NCBI GenBank assembly: GCA_003543235.1 | Contig: DPJA01000036.1 | Span: 62,142 to 126,141, forward strand | Direction of reading: 5' to 3' | Source of the DNA: Lachnospiraceae bacterium | GTDB lineage: Bacteria > Bacillota > Clostridia > Lachnospirales > Anaerotignaceae | Length of the DNA stretch: 64,000 nt | Shown: positions 26,872 to 36,539 of the stretch, in pieces | Position numbering within the stretch: position 1 is the first letter of the stretch | How the letters are laid out: every line of letters starts with the position of its first letter | Notes under the pieces: generated by a model | The model's database searches: none | Told to the model about the DNA's origin: nothing | Seen by the model: only the letters and a program-made list of their open reading frames with translations | Translations under genes and position numbers: made by a program

Positions 26872-28728
26872 ATGTGTGGAATTGCAGGATTTTTTAATGC
26901 CTATGCAAATTACCAAAATAATTATGGGTGGGCTAAGGAAACAATAGAAAATATGAATAGCCAGCTTGTTCACAGAGGGCCCGATGATAATGGGATATAT
27001 ATTTCAAAAAACTTTGCACTAGGTCATAACCGACTATCCATTATTGACCTTTCAACAGGGCATCAGCCCATGATTAGAAATATAAACGGCAAAGCTTTTG
27101 GCATTGTGTATAATGGCGAAGTATACAATATGGATGAATTGAAAGATGAGCTTAAAGCCAAAGGTTGGGAGTTTAGCACCACTTCAGATACAGAGGTTAT
27201 TCTGATTTCTTATTTAGAATATGGCTATGACTTTGTAAATAGGCTTAATGGAATTTTTGCTTTTGGAATTATGGATGAGCAGAAAAACGAACTTATTTTA
27301 TACAGAGATAGGTGCGGAATAAAGCCATTATTTTACTCTGTTAAGGATGAATCAGTGGTTTTCGCCTCAGAAATAAAGGCACTATTTAAATATCCTGAAA
27401 TAAAACCAAAGCTTGATATAAACGGGCTTAATGAAATATTTTCTATAGGACCATCTAAAACTTATGGCTGTGGTGTTTTTAAAGATATAAATGAGGTTTT
27501 GCCTGGAAATTATATAATTTGCAGCGATAAAGGCTTAAAAGAGATTGAATATTGGAAAGTTGAAAGTAAACCTCATGAAGATAATTTTGCAAAAACAGTA
27601 CAAACCACAAGAAGTCTGTTAAAAGATGCTGTAACATTGCAAATGAAGTCAGATGTTCCAATTTGTACTTTTTTATCTGGCGGTGTAGACAGTAGTTTAA
27701 TTTCCGCAATCTGTGCAGAAAAGTTATCTGAAAAAGGTGAAAAATTGAACACCTTTTCCTTTGATTTTGTCAATAATGACAAATATTTTAAAGCTAATAA
27801 TTTTCAGCCATCTCAAGATAGACCATATGTAGAAAAAATGGTTAAATACATTAATTCAAACCACAATTATTTGGAATGTGATAATATTGATTTAGCAGAT
27901 TATCTGTATAAATCTGTTGATGCAAGAGATTTGCCAGCTATGGCTGACATAGATTCCTCTTTGCTTTATTTTTGTGGCATAGTAAAACAATATAATAAAG
28001 TTGTTCTTACGGGAGAGTGTGCTGATGAGATTTTCGGTGGTTATCCATGGTTTCATAAAAAGGAATTTTTTGAAAAGGATACTTTTCCATGGATGCCCGA
28101 TTTAGAGCCAAGAAAAATAATGCTTTCAGATGAATTTTTAAACGAGCTTAATATGGAGGAATATGTTAAAAAAACATATGAAAAATCCATAGCAGAAACA
28201 CCTTCCCTTGACGGTGAGAACGAGGAAGAAAAAAGGAGAAGAGAGATTGCATACTTAAATTTAAAATGGTTTATGCAGACACTTCTTGATAGAATGGACA
28301 GAACAAGTATGTTTTCAGGCCTTGAAGCAAGAGTGCCTTTTGCAGACCACAGAATAATTGAATATATTTGGAATGTTCCATGGGAATTTAAAAATTATAA
28401 CAACACAGTAAAGGGGCTTTTAAGAGAAGCCTCCAGAGGATTTTTGCCAGACGAAGTTCTTTTTAGAAGAAAAAGCCCATATCCAAAGGTGTATGACCCA
28501 AACTATGAAAAATTGTTGAAAGCAAAGTTGAGTGATATGGTTGAGGACACTTCTTCCCCAGTTTTACAGTTTTTAGATAAAAAGAAAGTATACAACTTTA
28601 TTTCAAGTTCTTCAGACTATGGAAAACCATGGTTTGGTCAACTTATGGCTGGTCCTCAGATGATGGGTTATTTAATTCAGATAAATTATTGGATGAAAAA
28701 ATTTGATATAGAGATAGTTGATGTATAA
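26872..28728 (+). CDS. asnB: Asparagine synthase (glutamine-hydrolysing)
   Basis: 618 aa. After the initiator Met comes the catalytic Cys2 of the class II glutaminase (MCGIAGFFNA); RGPDDNGIY and YNGEVYNMDEL follow. The C-terminal synthetase has the PP-loop FLSGGVDSSLISA and TGECADEIFGGYPW. It transfers glutamine amide nitrogen to aspartate (or a related carboxylate) with ATP. SD ggaggc, 21 nt after dapA, so the two are probably co-transcribed. A strong terminator follows. Confidence 0.94.
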   Translation: MCGIAGFFNAYANYQNNYGWAKETIENMNSQLVHRGPDDNGIYISKNFALGHNRLSIIDLSTGHQPMIRNINGKAFGIVYNGEVYNMDELKDELKAKGWEFSTTSDTEVILISYLEYGYDFVNRLNGIFAFGIMDEQKNELILYRDRCGIKPLFYSVKDESVVFASEIKALFKYPEIKPKLDINGLNEIFSIGPSKTYGCGVFKDINEVLPGNYIICSDKGLKEIEYWKVESKPHEDNFAKTVQTTRSLLKDAVTLQMKSDVPICTFLSGGVDSSLISAICAEKLSEKGEKLNTFSFDFVNNDKYFKANNFQPSQDRPYVEKMVKYINSNHNYLECDNIDLADYLYKSVDARDLPAMADIDSSLLYFCGIVKQYNKVVLTGECADEIFGGYPWFHKKEFFEKDTFPWMPDLEPRKIMLSDEFLNELNMEEYVKKTYEKSIAETPSLDGENEEEKRRREIAYLNLKWFMQTLLDRMDRTSMFSGLEARVPFADHRIIEYIWNVPWEFKNYNNTVKGLLREASRGFLPDEVLFRRKSPYPKVYDPNYEKLLKAKLSDMVEDTSSPVLQFLDKKKVYNFISSSSDYGKPWFGQLMAGPQMMGYLIQINYWMKKFDIEIVDV

Positions 28729-28774
28729 AGCTAACAATTTATTATTAACTACAAATTAAGTAAAATTATAATAT

Positions 28775-28811
28775 AAAAAACGCCTATGAATCATTGCATA
28801 GGCGTTTTTTT
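28775..28811. terminator. Bidirectional terminator between asnB and the patatin gene
   Basis: CGCCTATG / CATAGGCG stem (28781-28788 / 28797-28804) flanked by A6 and T7, so it can work for both convergent genes. Confidence 0.9.
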
Positions 28812-28856
28812 GTCTTAAAGAATAGTATAAAATGAAATAACGAAACATATTCTCGT

Positions 28857-29879
28857 TTAATCTCTTAATTTATATGCCTTATTATTAAAAAAATCTTTGG
28901 CAGCAATATATCCTTGATTATATAGGAATTTATATGTATCATCATTTACACTAATATTAAAATCAAGAGAAGATATACCGTGTGTATCAATTATAATAGA
29001 GCGTTCTTTATTCAAAGGATTGCTCTCATAATTATGTTCCTGTATATATGAAGATGCGTGAAGCAAGCTTTCTATATATTTAAGTAAATTGTCTATATCG
29101 TTATGCTTTAGCTCACTCATAAAACGAACTCCCAAGGTTGTCATATTTATTCCATGGTAAAGACTAGAATTAAATTTTGGGTAATCAAAAATATTCAAAG
29201 GATAATTGTTCATCAATCCTCCATCGCAAAAGACATCTCTTACAAAATCACCGTAAGTATCTACGTCCTCTTTAATAACTGCCTCAAAAAACAGTGGTAT
29301 AGACATTGATATTCTAACCGCCTCAGCAACTTCCATAGTTGGAGTTGTTTCATAAGAAAAAATTTTAGATGTTCTCATAGATATATTTGTTCCTATGATA
29401 AATAAATCCAAAAAAGGTCGATTGTTTTTATGCAAAGAAGGATTTCTAAAATCAGAAAAAGTGTATGGCGGAAGCTTCTTTGTATGGTCAAACTGGTCAG
29501 AAATCACCTCTTTTATCCACCTATAAAAATATTCTGTAGAAAACCATCCATAGTTATTAATAAGCCGATAAATGCAGTTGGCATCTCCAAACAACTTTTC
29601 AATAACCTCTTTTGCATCCTCTGGAATTTGGCTAATCCTATCAAATTTGCTTTTGGAAGGCACTTTTTTATAGTCTAAAGAATAAGCGATTTTTTCAATA
29701 TCAGAAAATGGAAGGTTAAAACAAGTAATACAAGCAGTTATAGCTCCTGCAGATGTTCCAGCAACCCGAATAATATTTCTCATCCATCCATTATTAACTA
29801 GATAATCTAATACACCAAGATATGCTGTACCTAATATTCCTCCACCTTCAAAAACTAAGTTTTTTATATTTCTTATCAA
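28857..29879 (-). CDS. Patatin-like phospholipase
   Basis: About 340 aa. It has the oxyanion loop GGGILGTAYLGVLDYL, the nucleophile elbow GTSAG (AGTSAGAITACIT) and the catalytic Asp in FCDGGLMNNYPLNIFD, so the Ser-Asp dyad is intact. Probably a cytoplasmic or peripheral lipid acyl hydrolase; no signal peptide. A GTG at 29888 gives a three-residue longer form, but the SD aagggtga is better placed for the TTG at 29879. It stands alone, so its role is open: lipid turnover, or possibly defence, although no partner genes support the latter. Confidence 0.85.
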   Translation of the reverse strand: MIRNIKNLVFEGGGILGTAYLGVLDYLVNNGWMRNIIRVAGTSAGAITACITCFNLPFSDIEKIAYSLDYKKVPSKSKFDRISQIPEDAKEVIEKLFGDANCIYRLINNYGWFSTEYFYRWIKEVISDQFDHTKKLPPYTFSDFRNPSLHKNNRPFLDLFIIGTNISMRTSKIFSYETTPTMEVAEAVRISMSIPLFFEAVIKEDVDTYGDFVRDVFCDGGLMNNYPLNIFDYPKFNSSLYHGINMTTLGVRFMSELKHNDIDNLLKYIESLLHASSYIQEHNYESNPLNKERSIIIDTHGISSLDFNISVNDDTYKFLYNQGYIAAKDFFNNKAYKLRD

Positions 29880-30009
29880 AAAAATCACCCTTTATTATTT
29901 TAATATTAAATTATATTAAATAATTAGCAGTATAATTCATGCTTAGAGCAAACCTTATTAATTTTTATAAGCACCTTGTTAGCATATTATTAAAGAAACC
30001 TTCAATTTT

Positions 30010-32181
30010 TTATCTATTCATAAAATTATATAAAATAACAGCTGCTTGTTCCCTTGTTGCCACATCATTTGGATAAAACATCTCATTTAAGCCACCCTTA
30101 ACAACGCCTAAACCTTGAGCAATTGCTACATACCCATAATACTGTGCAGGAATACTTTTCTCATCTTTAAAATTGCACAAATATATTCCTTGAAGTTCTG
30201 CTGTCTTTCCATATCCCGACATAGACAAAACAGTTTTTACTAACTCTGAACGTGTAATATTTTTATTGTCGTTACGCTGAGTTTTGGTTAATATGCCTAA
30301 ATTGTATGCTACATTATAAAGCTCATCAACTTTATTTGCATTATCAAGAGGATTATAAAGCTGACCATTGGCAGAAACAAGCAGTGCTACCATGTCAAGC
30401 TGAGTTAGTTGTTTCGTCTTTTGAAATTTGCCTCCAGCATAACCAATGCCATAACTTGCAAGTGCAAGAATTTCCTTGTCTGTTTTAACATCAGAATATG
30501 TCAGTGATGTTATATTATTAATTTCGTTACACAAATTTTTGCCTGTTTTTGCATCAACTGCGTAAGGGATATTTTTTGCAGTTGCAGTGTACGCAAGTTT
30601 TAATTCATACAAATAACTATAGCCTTTTCTGATATACATATCATATTCTGGCATTGACAAATCTAATTTTTTAGGAATTCTAACATAAGATAATGTTGTA
30701 TCAAAGGCATTAAAATAAGCTTTTTGTGCTTGCTCCAAGCTAACTATTCCTTCTTTAGAATCAAAAGTTACTTTACGGAAATTCCCACTAAAGCCATCAA
30801 TTGAACCATTTATAGTATTTACACTAACCTGATAAGCATTTTCAGGAAAAAAATAACCATTAGCCTGCTGAGCGTAGGTAAAGCTCTCATTAAGACTATT
30901 TTCCACATGGAAATTGCTGTCTGTCTGTGTATATAATTTTGTTTGTGCAAAATTATCCTTCTTGTATTTTGCTAAAAATGCTTCCGCTTTTTTTTGGGCA
31001 TCTGCCTTGGATATAGTTTCTTTTTCTGCGTTTTCATCATATGGATAATTTGTATACATAGAAACTAGTTCTGCCGATTTTGCATCTACATAAACATATT
31101 TTCTTGTAATTTCATTTTTTTCATCTGCCTTTGCATATGTTAAATTGCAAAAATAACTATCATCAGCATTTTTACTGTAATTTGTATCTGTAAGGGTAAA
31201 TCCAGTCATATTCAGCTCGCTCATTGCCCTAACAGCAGCATCTAGCTTTTCCTTAGGTAACACGCCAGCAAGCTTATCTATTCCATCTTGTTCCGCCTTA
31301 GACAATTCAACTCCCAATCCACGAGTGGCATCGCTTTCTTTCACTGCATCTGTTTCAAAGCCTGCATTATCTAAATTGGTGTACAAATCATTCTTGTTAA
31401 TTAGCTTTCCAGACTGAGCATCTACCAAATAATCTCCCGTAGATATAGGAAAATAGCGTAAAACACCTTTGTCATTCTCACCAGTATTTGAATTTATGTA
31501 ATCCGTGGTATATTCAAGCTTCATCTTTACGGTATCATATAGTTTCTTAGACGCAGCATCCTTGGCAGTAGACGGTTTTTCACTAGGCACACCGCCAACA
31601 TATTTAGTATTAATGTCACCTCTTGAAAAGCTGGTTACTGACTTGGTGGCTATATTCACCATTATTGAAAAGTCAATTGGTGAAGCCAAGCCGTTAAGTT
31701 TCAAATTTCCATTGAAATAGTAATTTGTTGTATTTTGAAGCTGAGCAGTGGAATTAAAATCACTAAATTCAACGGACTCTATTGACGTATCAATTACCTT
31801 ATTAAGAAATTTTTGTGCAATTTCCTTTGCCTCGTCACGTGTTAATTTTGGGAATGATGGAGCAAAATTCGATTCATAGCGGTAATTTTCTGCATCAGAC
31901 GAAAAGTTATAATTCATAATTTTGCCTTCTGCGGTTGCATTCACAGATAAACGGGCGTCATTATCTTCGTTTTCCCATAATAAATTCCAGTATTCATTAA
32001 TGCCATTGTCTTGTGCTGTACCGCTAAAGTTTGTATATTCATTTCCAACGTCAATCTGGCTTTTCACTTTTGACGTTACACTTGTCAGCGTATCCCCAAG
32101 AGAATTGTCTGCCGCAAATACCTTAGGCACACTACCCAAAATCATAGTTGCTGATAATATCAGCGAGATTAGTTTTTTCAT
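30010..32181 (-). CDS. Exported YcdB/PepSY-type protein with C-terminal SLH domains
   Basis: 723 aa. A signal peptide ends near MILGSVPKVFAADN. The middle part repeats a YcdB/YcdC-like (DUF4901, PepSY-related) module: TRDEAKEIAQKFLNK and SKADAQKKAEAFLAKYKKDN are equivalent starts of separate copies. The last 180 residues hold S-layer homology domains, ending YPNDVATREQAAVILYNFMN. It should therefore be secreted and attached to secondary cell-wall polymer. Function unknown; PepSY-type modules are often protease-regulating. SD aaggagg. Confidence 0.85.
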   Translation of the reverse strand: MKKLISLILSATMILGSVPKVFAADNSLGDTLTSVTSKVKSQIDVGNEYTNFSGTAQDNGINEYWNLLWENEDNDARLSVNATAEGKIMNYNFSSDAENYRYESNFAPSFPKLTRDEAKEIAQKFLNKVIDTSIESVEFSDFNSTAQLQNTTNYYFNGNLKLNGLASPIDFSIMVNIATKSVTSFSRGDINTKYVGGVPSEKPSTAKDAASKKLYDTVKMKLEYTTDYINSNTGENDKGVLRYFPISTGDYLVDAQSGKLINKNDLYTNLDNAGFETDAVKESDATRGLGVELSKAEQDGIDKLAGVLPKEKLDAAVRAMSELNMTGFTLTDTNYSKNADDSYFCNLTYAKADEKNEITRKYVYVDAKSAELVSMYTNYPYDENAEKETISKADAQKKAEAFLAKYKKDNFAQTKLYTQTDSNFHVENSLNESFTYAQQANGYFFPENAYQVSVNTINGSIDGFSGNFRKVTFDSKEGIVSLEQAQKAYFNAFDTTLSYVRIPKKLDLSMPEYDMYIRKGYSYLYELKLAYTATAKNIPYAVDAKTGKNLCNEINNITSLTYSDVKTDKEILALASYGIGYAGGKFQKTKQLTQLDMVALLVSANGQLYNPLDNANKVDELYNVAYNLGILTKTQRNDNKNITRSELVKTVLSMSGYGKTAELQGIYLCNFKDEKSIPAQYYGYVAIAQGLGVVKGGLNEMFYPNDVATREQAAVILYNFMNR

Positions 32182-32304
32182 AATTTGACCTCCTTAAAAT
32201 AATGAAAACTGCTACATTTATTCTTTTGACGACCGCTTAATTGATTTTGTTCCATTTATTTCTATATTTATTATAACCTAGTTATAACTAAATAGTATTT
32301 CATA

Positions 32305-32856
32305 TTAAAATTTGTATACGATGCTTTTTTTCACCTCTTCAGCTGTTCTTTTATCTTCAAGCTTTTCAATTATGGCTAAGCTAAAGGCTATGGCAGTTCC
32401 TACTCCCCTTGATGTAATTACATTGCCATCTTTAGAAACCAATCCATCTTCAACCTCTGCCCCCTTAAGGTACTCCTCCATTCCAGGATAACAGCAAGCC
32501 TTTTTGCCCTTTAAAATACCCAATGTTCCCAAAACCATAGGAGCAGCACAAATAGCCGCCACAAGCTTGCCTTTGCAATTAAAATCCCATAACATAGCAC
32601 ATAGCCCTTTGTGTGCCATAAGATTTCTTGTTCCAGGCATTCCACCAGGAAGTATTAGACCATCATAATTGGCAACTATTTTTTCATCATATAACATATC
32701 TGTTTTAACTTCGATGTTGGTACGTCCAACTACATTCAAGCTGTCGTCGATAGAAACCATATTTACCTGAATACCGCCACGGCGGCATAAATCAACAACA
32801 GTAAGAGCTTCAACCTCTTCAAATCCATTTGCAAAAAAAACGCCTATTTTTTTCAT
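32305..32856 (-). CDS. DJ-1/PfpI family protein
   Basis: 183 aa, the full length of the DJ-1 subfamily. It starts KKIGVFFANGFEEVEALTVV, with the conserved Glu. The nucleophile Cys sits in VAAICAAPMVLGTLG, followed by KKACCYPGMEEYLKGA. Members are variously called ThiJ, glyoxalase III or deglycase and respond to carbonyl or oxidative stress; the assignment to one activity is not possible by eye. SD ggaggg. It stands alone, divergent from the CYTH gene. Confidence 0.9.
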   Translation of the reverse strand: MKKIGVFFANGFEEVEALTVVDLCRRGGIQVNMVSIDDSLNVVGRTNIEVKTDMLYDEKIVANYDGLILPGGMPGTRNLMAHKGLCAMLWDFNCKGKLVAAICAAPMVLGTLGILKGKKACCYPGMEEYLKGAEVEDGLVSKDGNVITSRGVGTAIAFSLAIIEKLEDKRTAEEVKKSIVYKF

Positions 32857-32966
32857 AAACTTCCCTCCAAAAATCTATTTTATTTTATAAATTTATTGTA
32901 TACGAAATTCATTGTTAAAACAATGCCATTATTTCTGTTATAATATATAAAAACAGGAGGTGCAAT

Positions 32967-33422
32967 ATGGAAATAGAAAAAAAATATCTTGCCACATCAA
33001 TACCATTTTCTTTAGACTGCTTAAAATCCAAAAAAATATCTCAATGTTATATATCCGTTGACCCAACCATACGAATTCGCCAAAGCGACCAAGAATATAT
33101 CCTTACGGTTAAGGGTAGTGGTTTAATTTGCCGTGAGGAATTCGAGCTTTTTCTTACCCATGAACAGTACAAAAAACTTCTTTTAAAAGCAGAAACACCA
33201 ATTCTATACAAAACAAGATATTTTGTGCCAATTGAAAACAGCCTAACAGCAGAGATTGACATATACCAAGGAAATTTGCAAGGCCTTATTACCATAGAGG
33301 TTGAATTTCAGTCCGTATATGCCTCTGAAACCTTTACACCTCCGCTGTGGTTTGGCAAAGATGTTTCAAATAGCTTTGAATATACAAATTCTAACCTTTG
33401 CCTTCATGGGATTCCAAAATAA
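32967..33422 (+). CDS. CYTH domain protein
   Basis: 151 aa. The N-terminal ExExK motif (MEIEKKYLA) defines the CYTH/triphosphate tunnel metalloenzyme fold. RIRQSDQEYILTVKG, EEFELFLT and TAEIDIYQGNLQGLITIEVE supply the other charged residues lining the tunnel. Such proteins hydrolyse inorganic triphosphate or bind nucleotides/polyphosphate. ATG with SD aggaggtg. Confidence 0.9.
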   Translation: MEIEKKYLATSIPFSLDCLKSKKISQCYISVDPTIRIRQSDQEYILTVKGSGLICREEFELFLTHEQYKKLLLKAETPILYKTRYFVPIENSLTAEIDIYQGNLQGLITIEVEFQSVYASETFTPPLWFGKDVSNSFEYTNSNLCLHGIPK

Positions 33423-33710
33423 TTGCAGACAGCATATTTTATCACAAATACAAACGGTAGTTGCCATACACCCTTTTTTCTGTTTTGACAACTACCATTC
33501 GTATTCTTTTTCTTCCCTTTTATCTTCCTTTGTTTCAAAATTACACTATTTCCATTACTCTTCGCCACTTTTTTCGATAACCCCCATATTTTTTTATAAT
33601 ATGTCAAATTGGTATTATTATTTGAGGTTTTATTCACGACTAGTAAAATATTTAGCATTATTTTGCAGAAAATTAGAAAAATTTTCCATTTTTTTCATCT
33701 ACTATGCTTA
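33423..33710. other. Intergenic region downstream of the CYTH gene
   Basis: An 8-bp inverted repeat (33456-33463 / 33489-33496) with a 25-nt loop and a following T-rich stretch may end the CYTH transcript. Ttttgacaa at 33483-33491 resembles a Spo0A box with one mismatch. No gene is evident. Confidence 0.45.
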
Positions 33711-33739
33711 TTGCAAAAAAACAAATGACCATCTATAAT
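33711..33739 (+). promoter_or_regulatory. Sigma-A promoter of spo0A
   Basis: TTGCAA (33711-33716), a 17-nt spacer, TATAAT (33734-33739). A taggaaat element at 33749 followed by agttaat is only a weak sigma-H candidate. Confidence 0.7.
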
Positions 33740-33822
33740 ATAACACATTAGGAAATGTTTGCCAGTTATAGTTAATAAATGGTATTTTACTTCTAAAAAT
33801 AAAAATAAGTGGAGGGATTATT

Positions 33823-34632
33823 TTGAATCAAAATAGAATAAAAGTGTTAATTGCAGATGATAACAAAGATTTTTGTGACGTGTTAAAAAACTACTTGAAT
33901 AACAAGGAGGACTTAGAAGTTGTGGGTGTTGCATATGATGGGACCGATGCCTTTAACAAAATTGTAGAAATGCACCCAGATGTAGCTCTGATAGATAGTA
34001 TTATGCCTCGTCTTGATGGCTTAGGTCTTTTGGATAAACTTAACCAAAGCCAACTTGCAAAACGACCAATTTCTATCATTCTTTCATCTTTAAGCCAAGA
34101 AAAAATTTCTCAGCGGGCATTTGAACTTGGTGCAGACTATTACATAGTAAAACCATTTGATATGGGCTCACTTGTTAACAGAATTCGCCAGTTTAAAAAC
34201 CAAACACAACCCTCAAACACAACATCTATAATGATTGCAAGATCAACAGAAAATGCAAAAATTGATTTGTGCAATGCCTATAATTTAGAAACAAAGGTAA
34301 CAAATATTTTACATGAAATAGGTGTTCCAGCACATATTCGTGGATATCATTATATGCGTGAAGCTATTATAATGAGCGTAAATGACATGGATGTATTAAA
34401 TTATATAACCAAAGAGCTTTATCCATCCATTGCCAAAAAATGTAATACCACCCCTTCTAGAGTAGAACGTGCTATACGCCATGCCATTGAAGTTGCATGG
34501 AATAGAGGTAAGATTGAAGCCATAGACACCCTTTTTGGCTACACAATAAATAACCATAAAGGTAAGCCTACCAACAGTGAATTTATAGCTTTGATAGCTG
34601 ACAGATTACGCCTTGAGCAAAAAGCAAGCTAA
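33823..34632 (+). CDS. spo0A: Sporulation master regulator Spo0A
   Basis: 269 aa. The receiver domain has the acidic pair Asp12-Asp13, phospho-acceptor Asp58 (VALIDSIMPRLDG) and the conserved Lys in YYIVKPFD. The C-terminal DNA-binding domain is highly conserved: HEIGVPAHIRGYHYMREAI and TPSRVERAIRHAIEVAW. Phosphorylated Spo0A binds 0A boxes and commits the cell to sporulation. The start is TTG with SD ggaggga. spoIVB, its usual upstream neighbour, is absent here. Confidence 0.98.
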   Translation: MNQNRIKVLIADDNKDFCDVLKNYLNNKEDLEVVGVAYDGTDAFNKIVEMHPDVALIDSIMPRLDGLGLLDKLNQSQLAKRPISIILSSLSQEKISQRAFELGADYYIVKPFDMGSLVNRIRQFKNQTQPSNTTSIMIARSTENAKIDLCNAYNLETKVTNILHEIGVPAHIRGYHYMREAIIMSVNDMDVLNYITKELYPSIAKKCNTTPSRVERAIRHAIEVAWNRGKIEAIDTLFGYTINNHKGKPTNSEFIALIADRLRLEQKAS

Positions 34633-34668
34633 CATATTAATCTTACTTTACTTATAAAAAATACAAAA

Positions 34669-34692
34669 AGCGGGACGTATATTCGCCCCGCT
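34669..34692 (-). terminator. Terminator of the metH operon
   Basis: AGCGGG / CCCGCT stem (34669-34674 / 34687-34692). On the minus strand it continues directly into a T run. It is also the only hairpin after spo0A on the plus strand. Confidence 0.75.
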
Positions 34693-34747
34693 AAATTTAT
34701 ACAATTATCTAAAAACCATTTCATCAATGATAAGCTTCAGGCTTTCA

Positions 34748-36529
34748 TTATAATTTTAATATTTTTGCATCTTTAACAGCATTTACAATGTCACACACAA
34801 TATCCGCCCTACTAAAAGGAGTAATTATATACAACCCGTCGCAATAATCTACCACTTCTTTTGCAATATATGTGGAAACCTTTACAGCCAATTTTCTACA
34901 TTGTTCTGGAGTTTTATTTTCATAAAGCTTTATTATTTTTTCATCAACATTTATCCCCGAAATTTCGTTGTTCATAAAGCAGGCATTTCTATAGCTTACT
35001 ACAGGCATAATTCCCGCTAAAATTTTTGCATCTAACTCCTCATGGGCATATTTAAGATTATCCAAACCCTTTTGTGTCATTATAGGCTGAGTAAGAAAAA
35101 CCTTGACACCATTTTCAATTTTTTCTTTTGCTAGTTTAAGCTGAATATTAAAGTTAGGTGCATTTACATTAAGTGCACCGCAAATACCAAATGGAGATGA
35201 AAATATTGTTTGGTTTAGGTTGTCAATATACCTTGCCAACATACGAGAATTAAAGTTAAAAACACTTTTAACCTCATCCCTCTGTGCTGATGGTATTGGG
35301 TCGCCTGTAACCACCAAAACATTATCTACACCTTCAATATTAAGCCCCAAAAGCAGTGCTTTTGTTGCATTAAGATTTCTGTCACGGCACGTAATATGTG
35401 GCAGAATATCCATGTTAAGCTCCCGCTTAAGTTTACACGCCAGCAAGCTTGAGTCAACACGTGGTCTGCCTACAGGACAATCTGCAATAGTAATTATATC
35501 TGCTCCTACGTCCTTAATTTTTTTTGCATTTGTAATAAACTTTGTAATATCTGCGTTTTCTGGTGGGTCAAGCTCAACGGCAAGCACTTTCTGACCTCTT
35601 TCTAGCTTATTCATAAAATGATTTTCTCGCTTTAGATTATCCAGCTTTTCGCCGTCTTTAACTGATGAAACAATAATCTCATCACCTGTTACCTGCTTAG
35701 CCTTTATTACCGTTTCTCTTAGATATTCTGGGTTTGTCCCACAGCAGCCACCAATGATAGCTGCACCTTGCCTAACAATATCCGCCATCTGCAACCCAAA
35801 ATATTCTGGACTAGCATCAAAAAGTGTTCTATTGTTAACAACCGTGGGATACCCAGCATTTGGCATAACCAAAAGTGTTACATTTTTAAGATTAAGCTCT
35901 TTTAAATAGTGTAACATATGGAATGGACCTGACACACAATTAAGACCTAACGCCTCAACATTTTTAACCTCAACCATTCTTTTGAAAATATCACGGCCAA
36001 AATATCCATCTCTTGTATATCCATCAGGCTGTACCGCAAATGAGGTTATAATGAAGGCATCTTTCACCTTTTGTTTAATATGTTTTGCAATTTTCTCTAA
36101 ATGCTTATCATTACTCAATGTTTCAAAAAGGAAATTTTTAGCCCCAAGTTCAATAAAGCAGTCCACAACAAACTTAAATTCTTCAAACCCGTCAGCTACA
36201 CCGTCTTCCTCCACAGGCCCAATGTCAGCAAATACAAAAATATCGTCGCCAGCCGCTTTGCAGGCAATTTCATAGCCACTTTTAATTAATTTTTTCAGCA
36301 GCTCCTCATCGCCGCCAAAATTAATTCGGTTTGCACCAAATGTATTTGTTTTTATTGCCTTGCATCCTGCTTCAATATACTCTCTGTGTATACTATAAAT
36401 TACTTCCTGTTGTGTTAAATTTGCAAGCTCACATTTTTCCTGTGGGTTCACACTTTTTTTCATAAAATATGTACCCATAGCACCGTCAAATATAAGCAAG
36501 TGTTCTTTTATATATTCTCTTATATCCAT
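34748..36529 (-). CDS. Bifunctional homocysteine S-methyltransferase / methylenetetrahydrofolate reductase
   Basis: 593 aa, YitJ-like. Residues 1 to about 290 are a Hcy-binding barrel with zinc Cys motifs (GLNCVSGPF, and GGCCGTNPEYL with the Cys pair). From about 310 an MTHFR barrel begins (KVLAVELDPPENADI; VLVVTGDPIP; VKVFLTQPIMTQ). It would reduce methylene-THF to methyl-THF, the methyl donor of MetH next door, and perhaps use other methyl donors. It follows metH by 10 nt. Confidence 0.92.
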   Translation of the reverse strand: MDIREYIKEHLLIFDGAMGTYFMKKSVNPQEKCELANLTQQEVIYSIHREYIEAGCKAIKTNTFGANRINFGGDEELLKKLIKSGYEIACKAAGDDIFVFADIGPVEEDGVADGFEEFKFVVDCFIELGAKNFLFETLSNDKHLEKIAKHIKQKVKDAFIITSFAVQPDGYTRDGYFGRDIFKRMVEVKNVEALGLNCVSGPFHMLHYLKELNLKNVTLLVMPNAGYPTVVNNRTLFDASPEYFGLQMADIVRQGAAIIGGCCGTNPEYLRETVIKAKQVTGDEIIVSSVKDGEKLDNLKRENHFMNKLERGQKVLAVELDPPENADITKFITNAKKIKDVGADIITIADCPVGRPRVDSSLLACKLKRELNMDILPHITCRDRNLNATKALLLGLNIEGVDNVLVVTGDPIPSAQRDEVKSVFNFNSRMLARYIDNLNQTIFSSPFGICGALNVNAPNFNIQLKLAKEKIENGVKVFLTQPIMTQKGLDNLKYAHEELDAKILAGIMPVVSYRNACFMNNEISGINVDEKIIKLYENKTPEQCRKLAVKVSTYIAKEVVDYCDGLYIITPFSRADIVCDIVNAVKDAKILKL

Positions 36530-36539
36530 CTAAACACCT

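Noticed and set aside
28857..29879. Patatin protein as part of an antiphage (CBASS-like) system
   Set aside because: No cyclase, sensor or accessory gene lies next to it; the neighbours are metabolic and surface genes.
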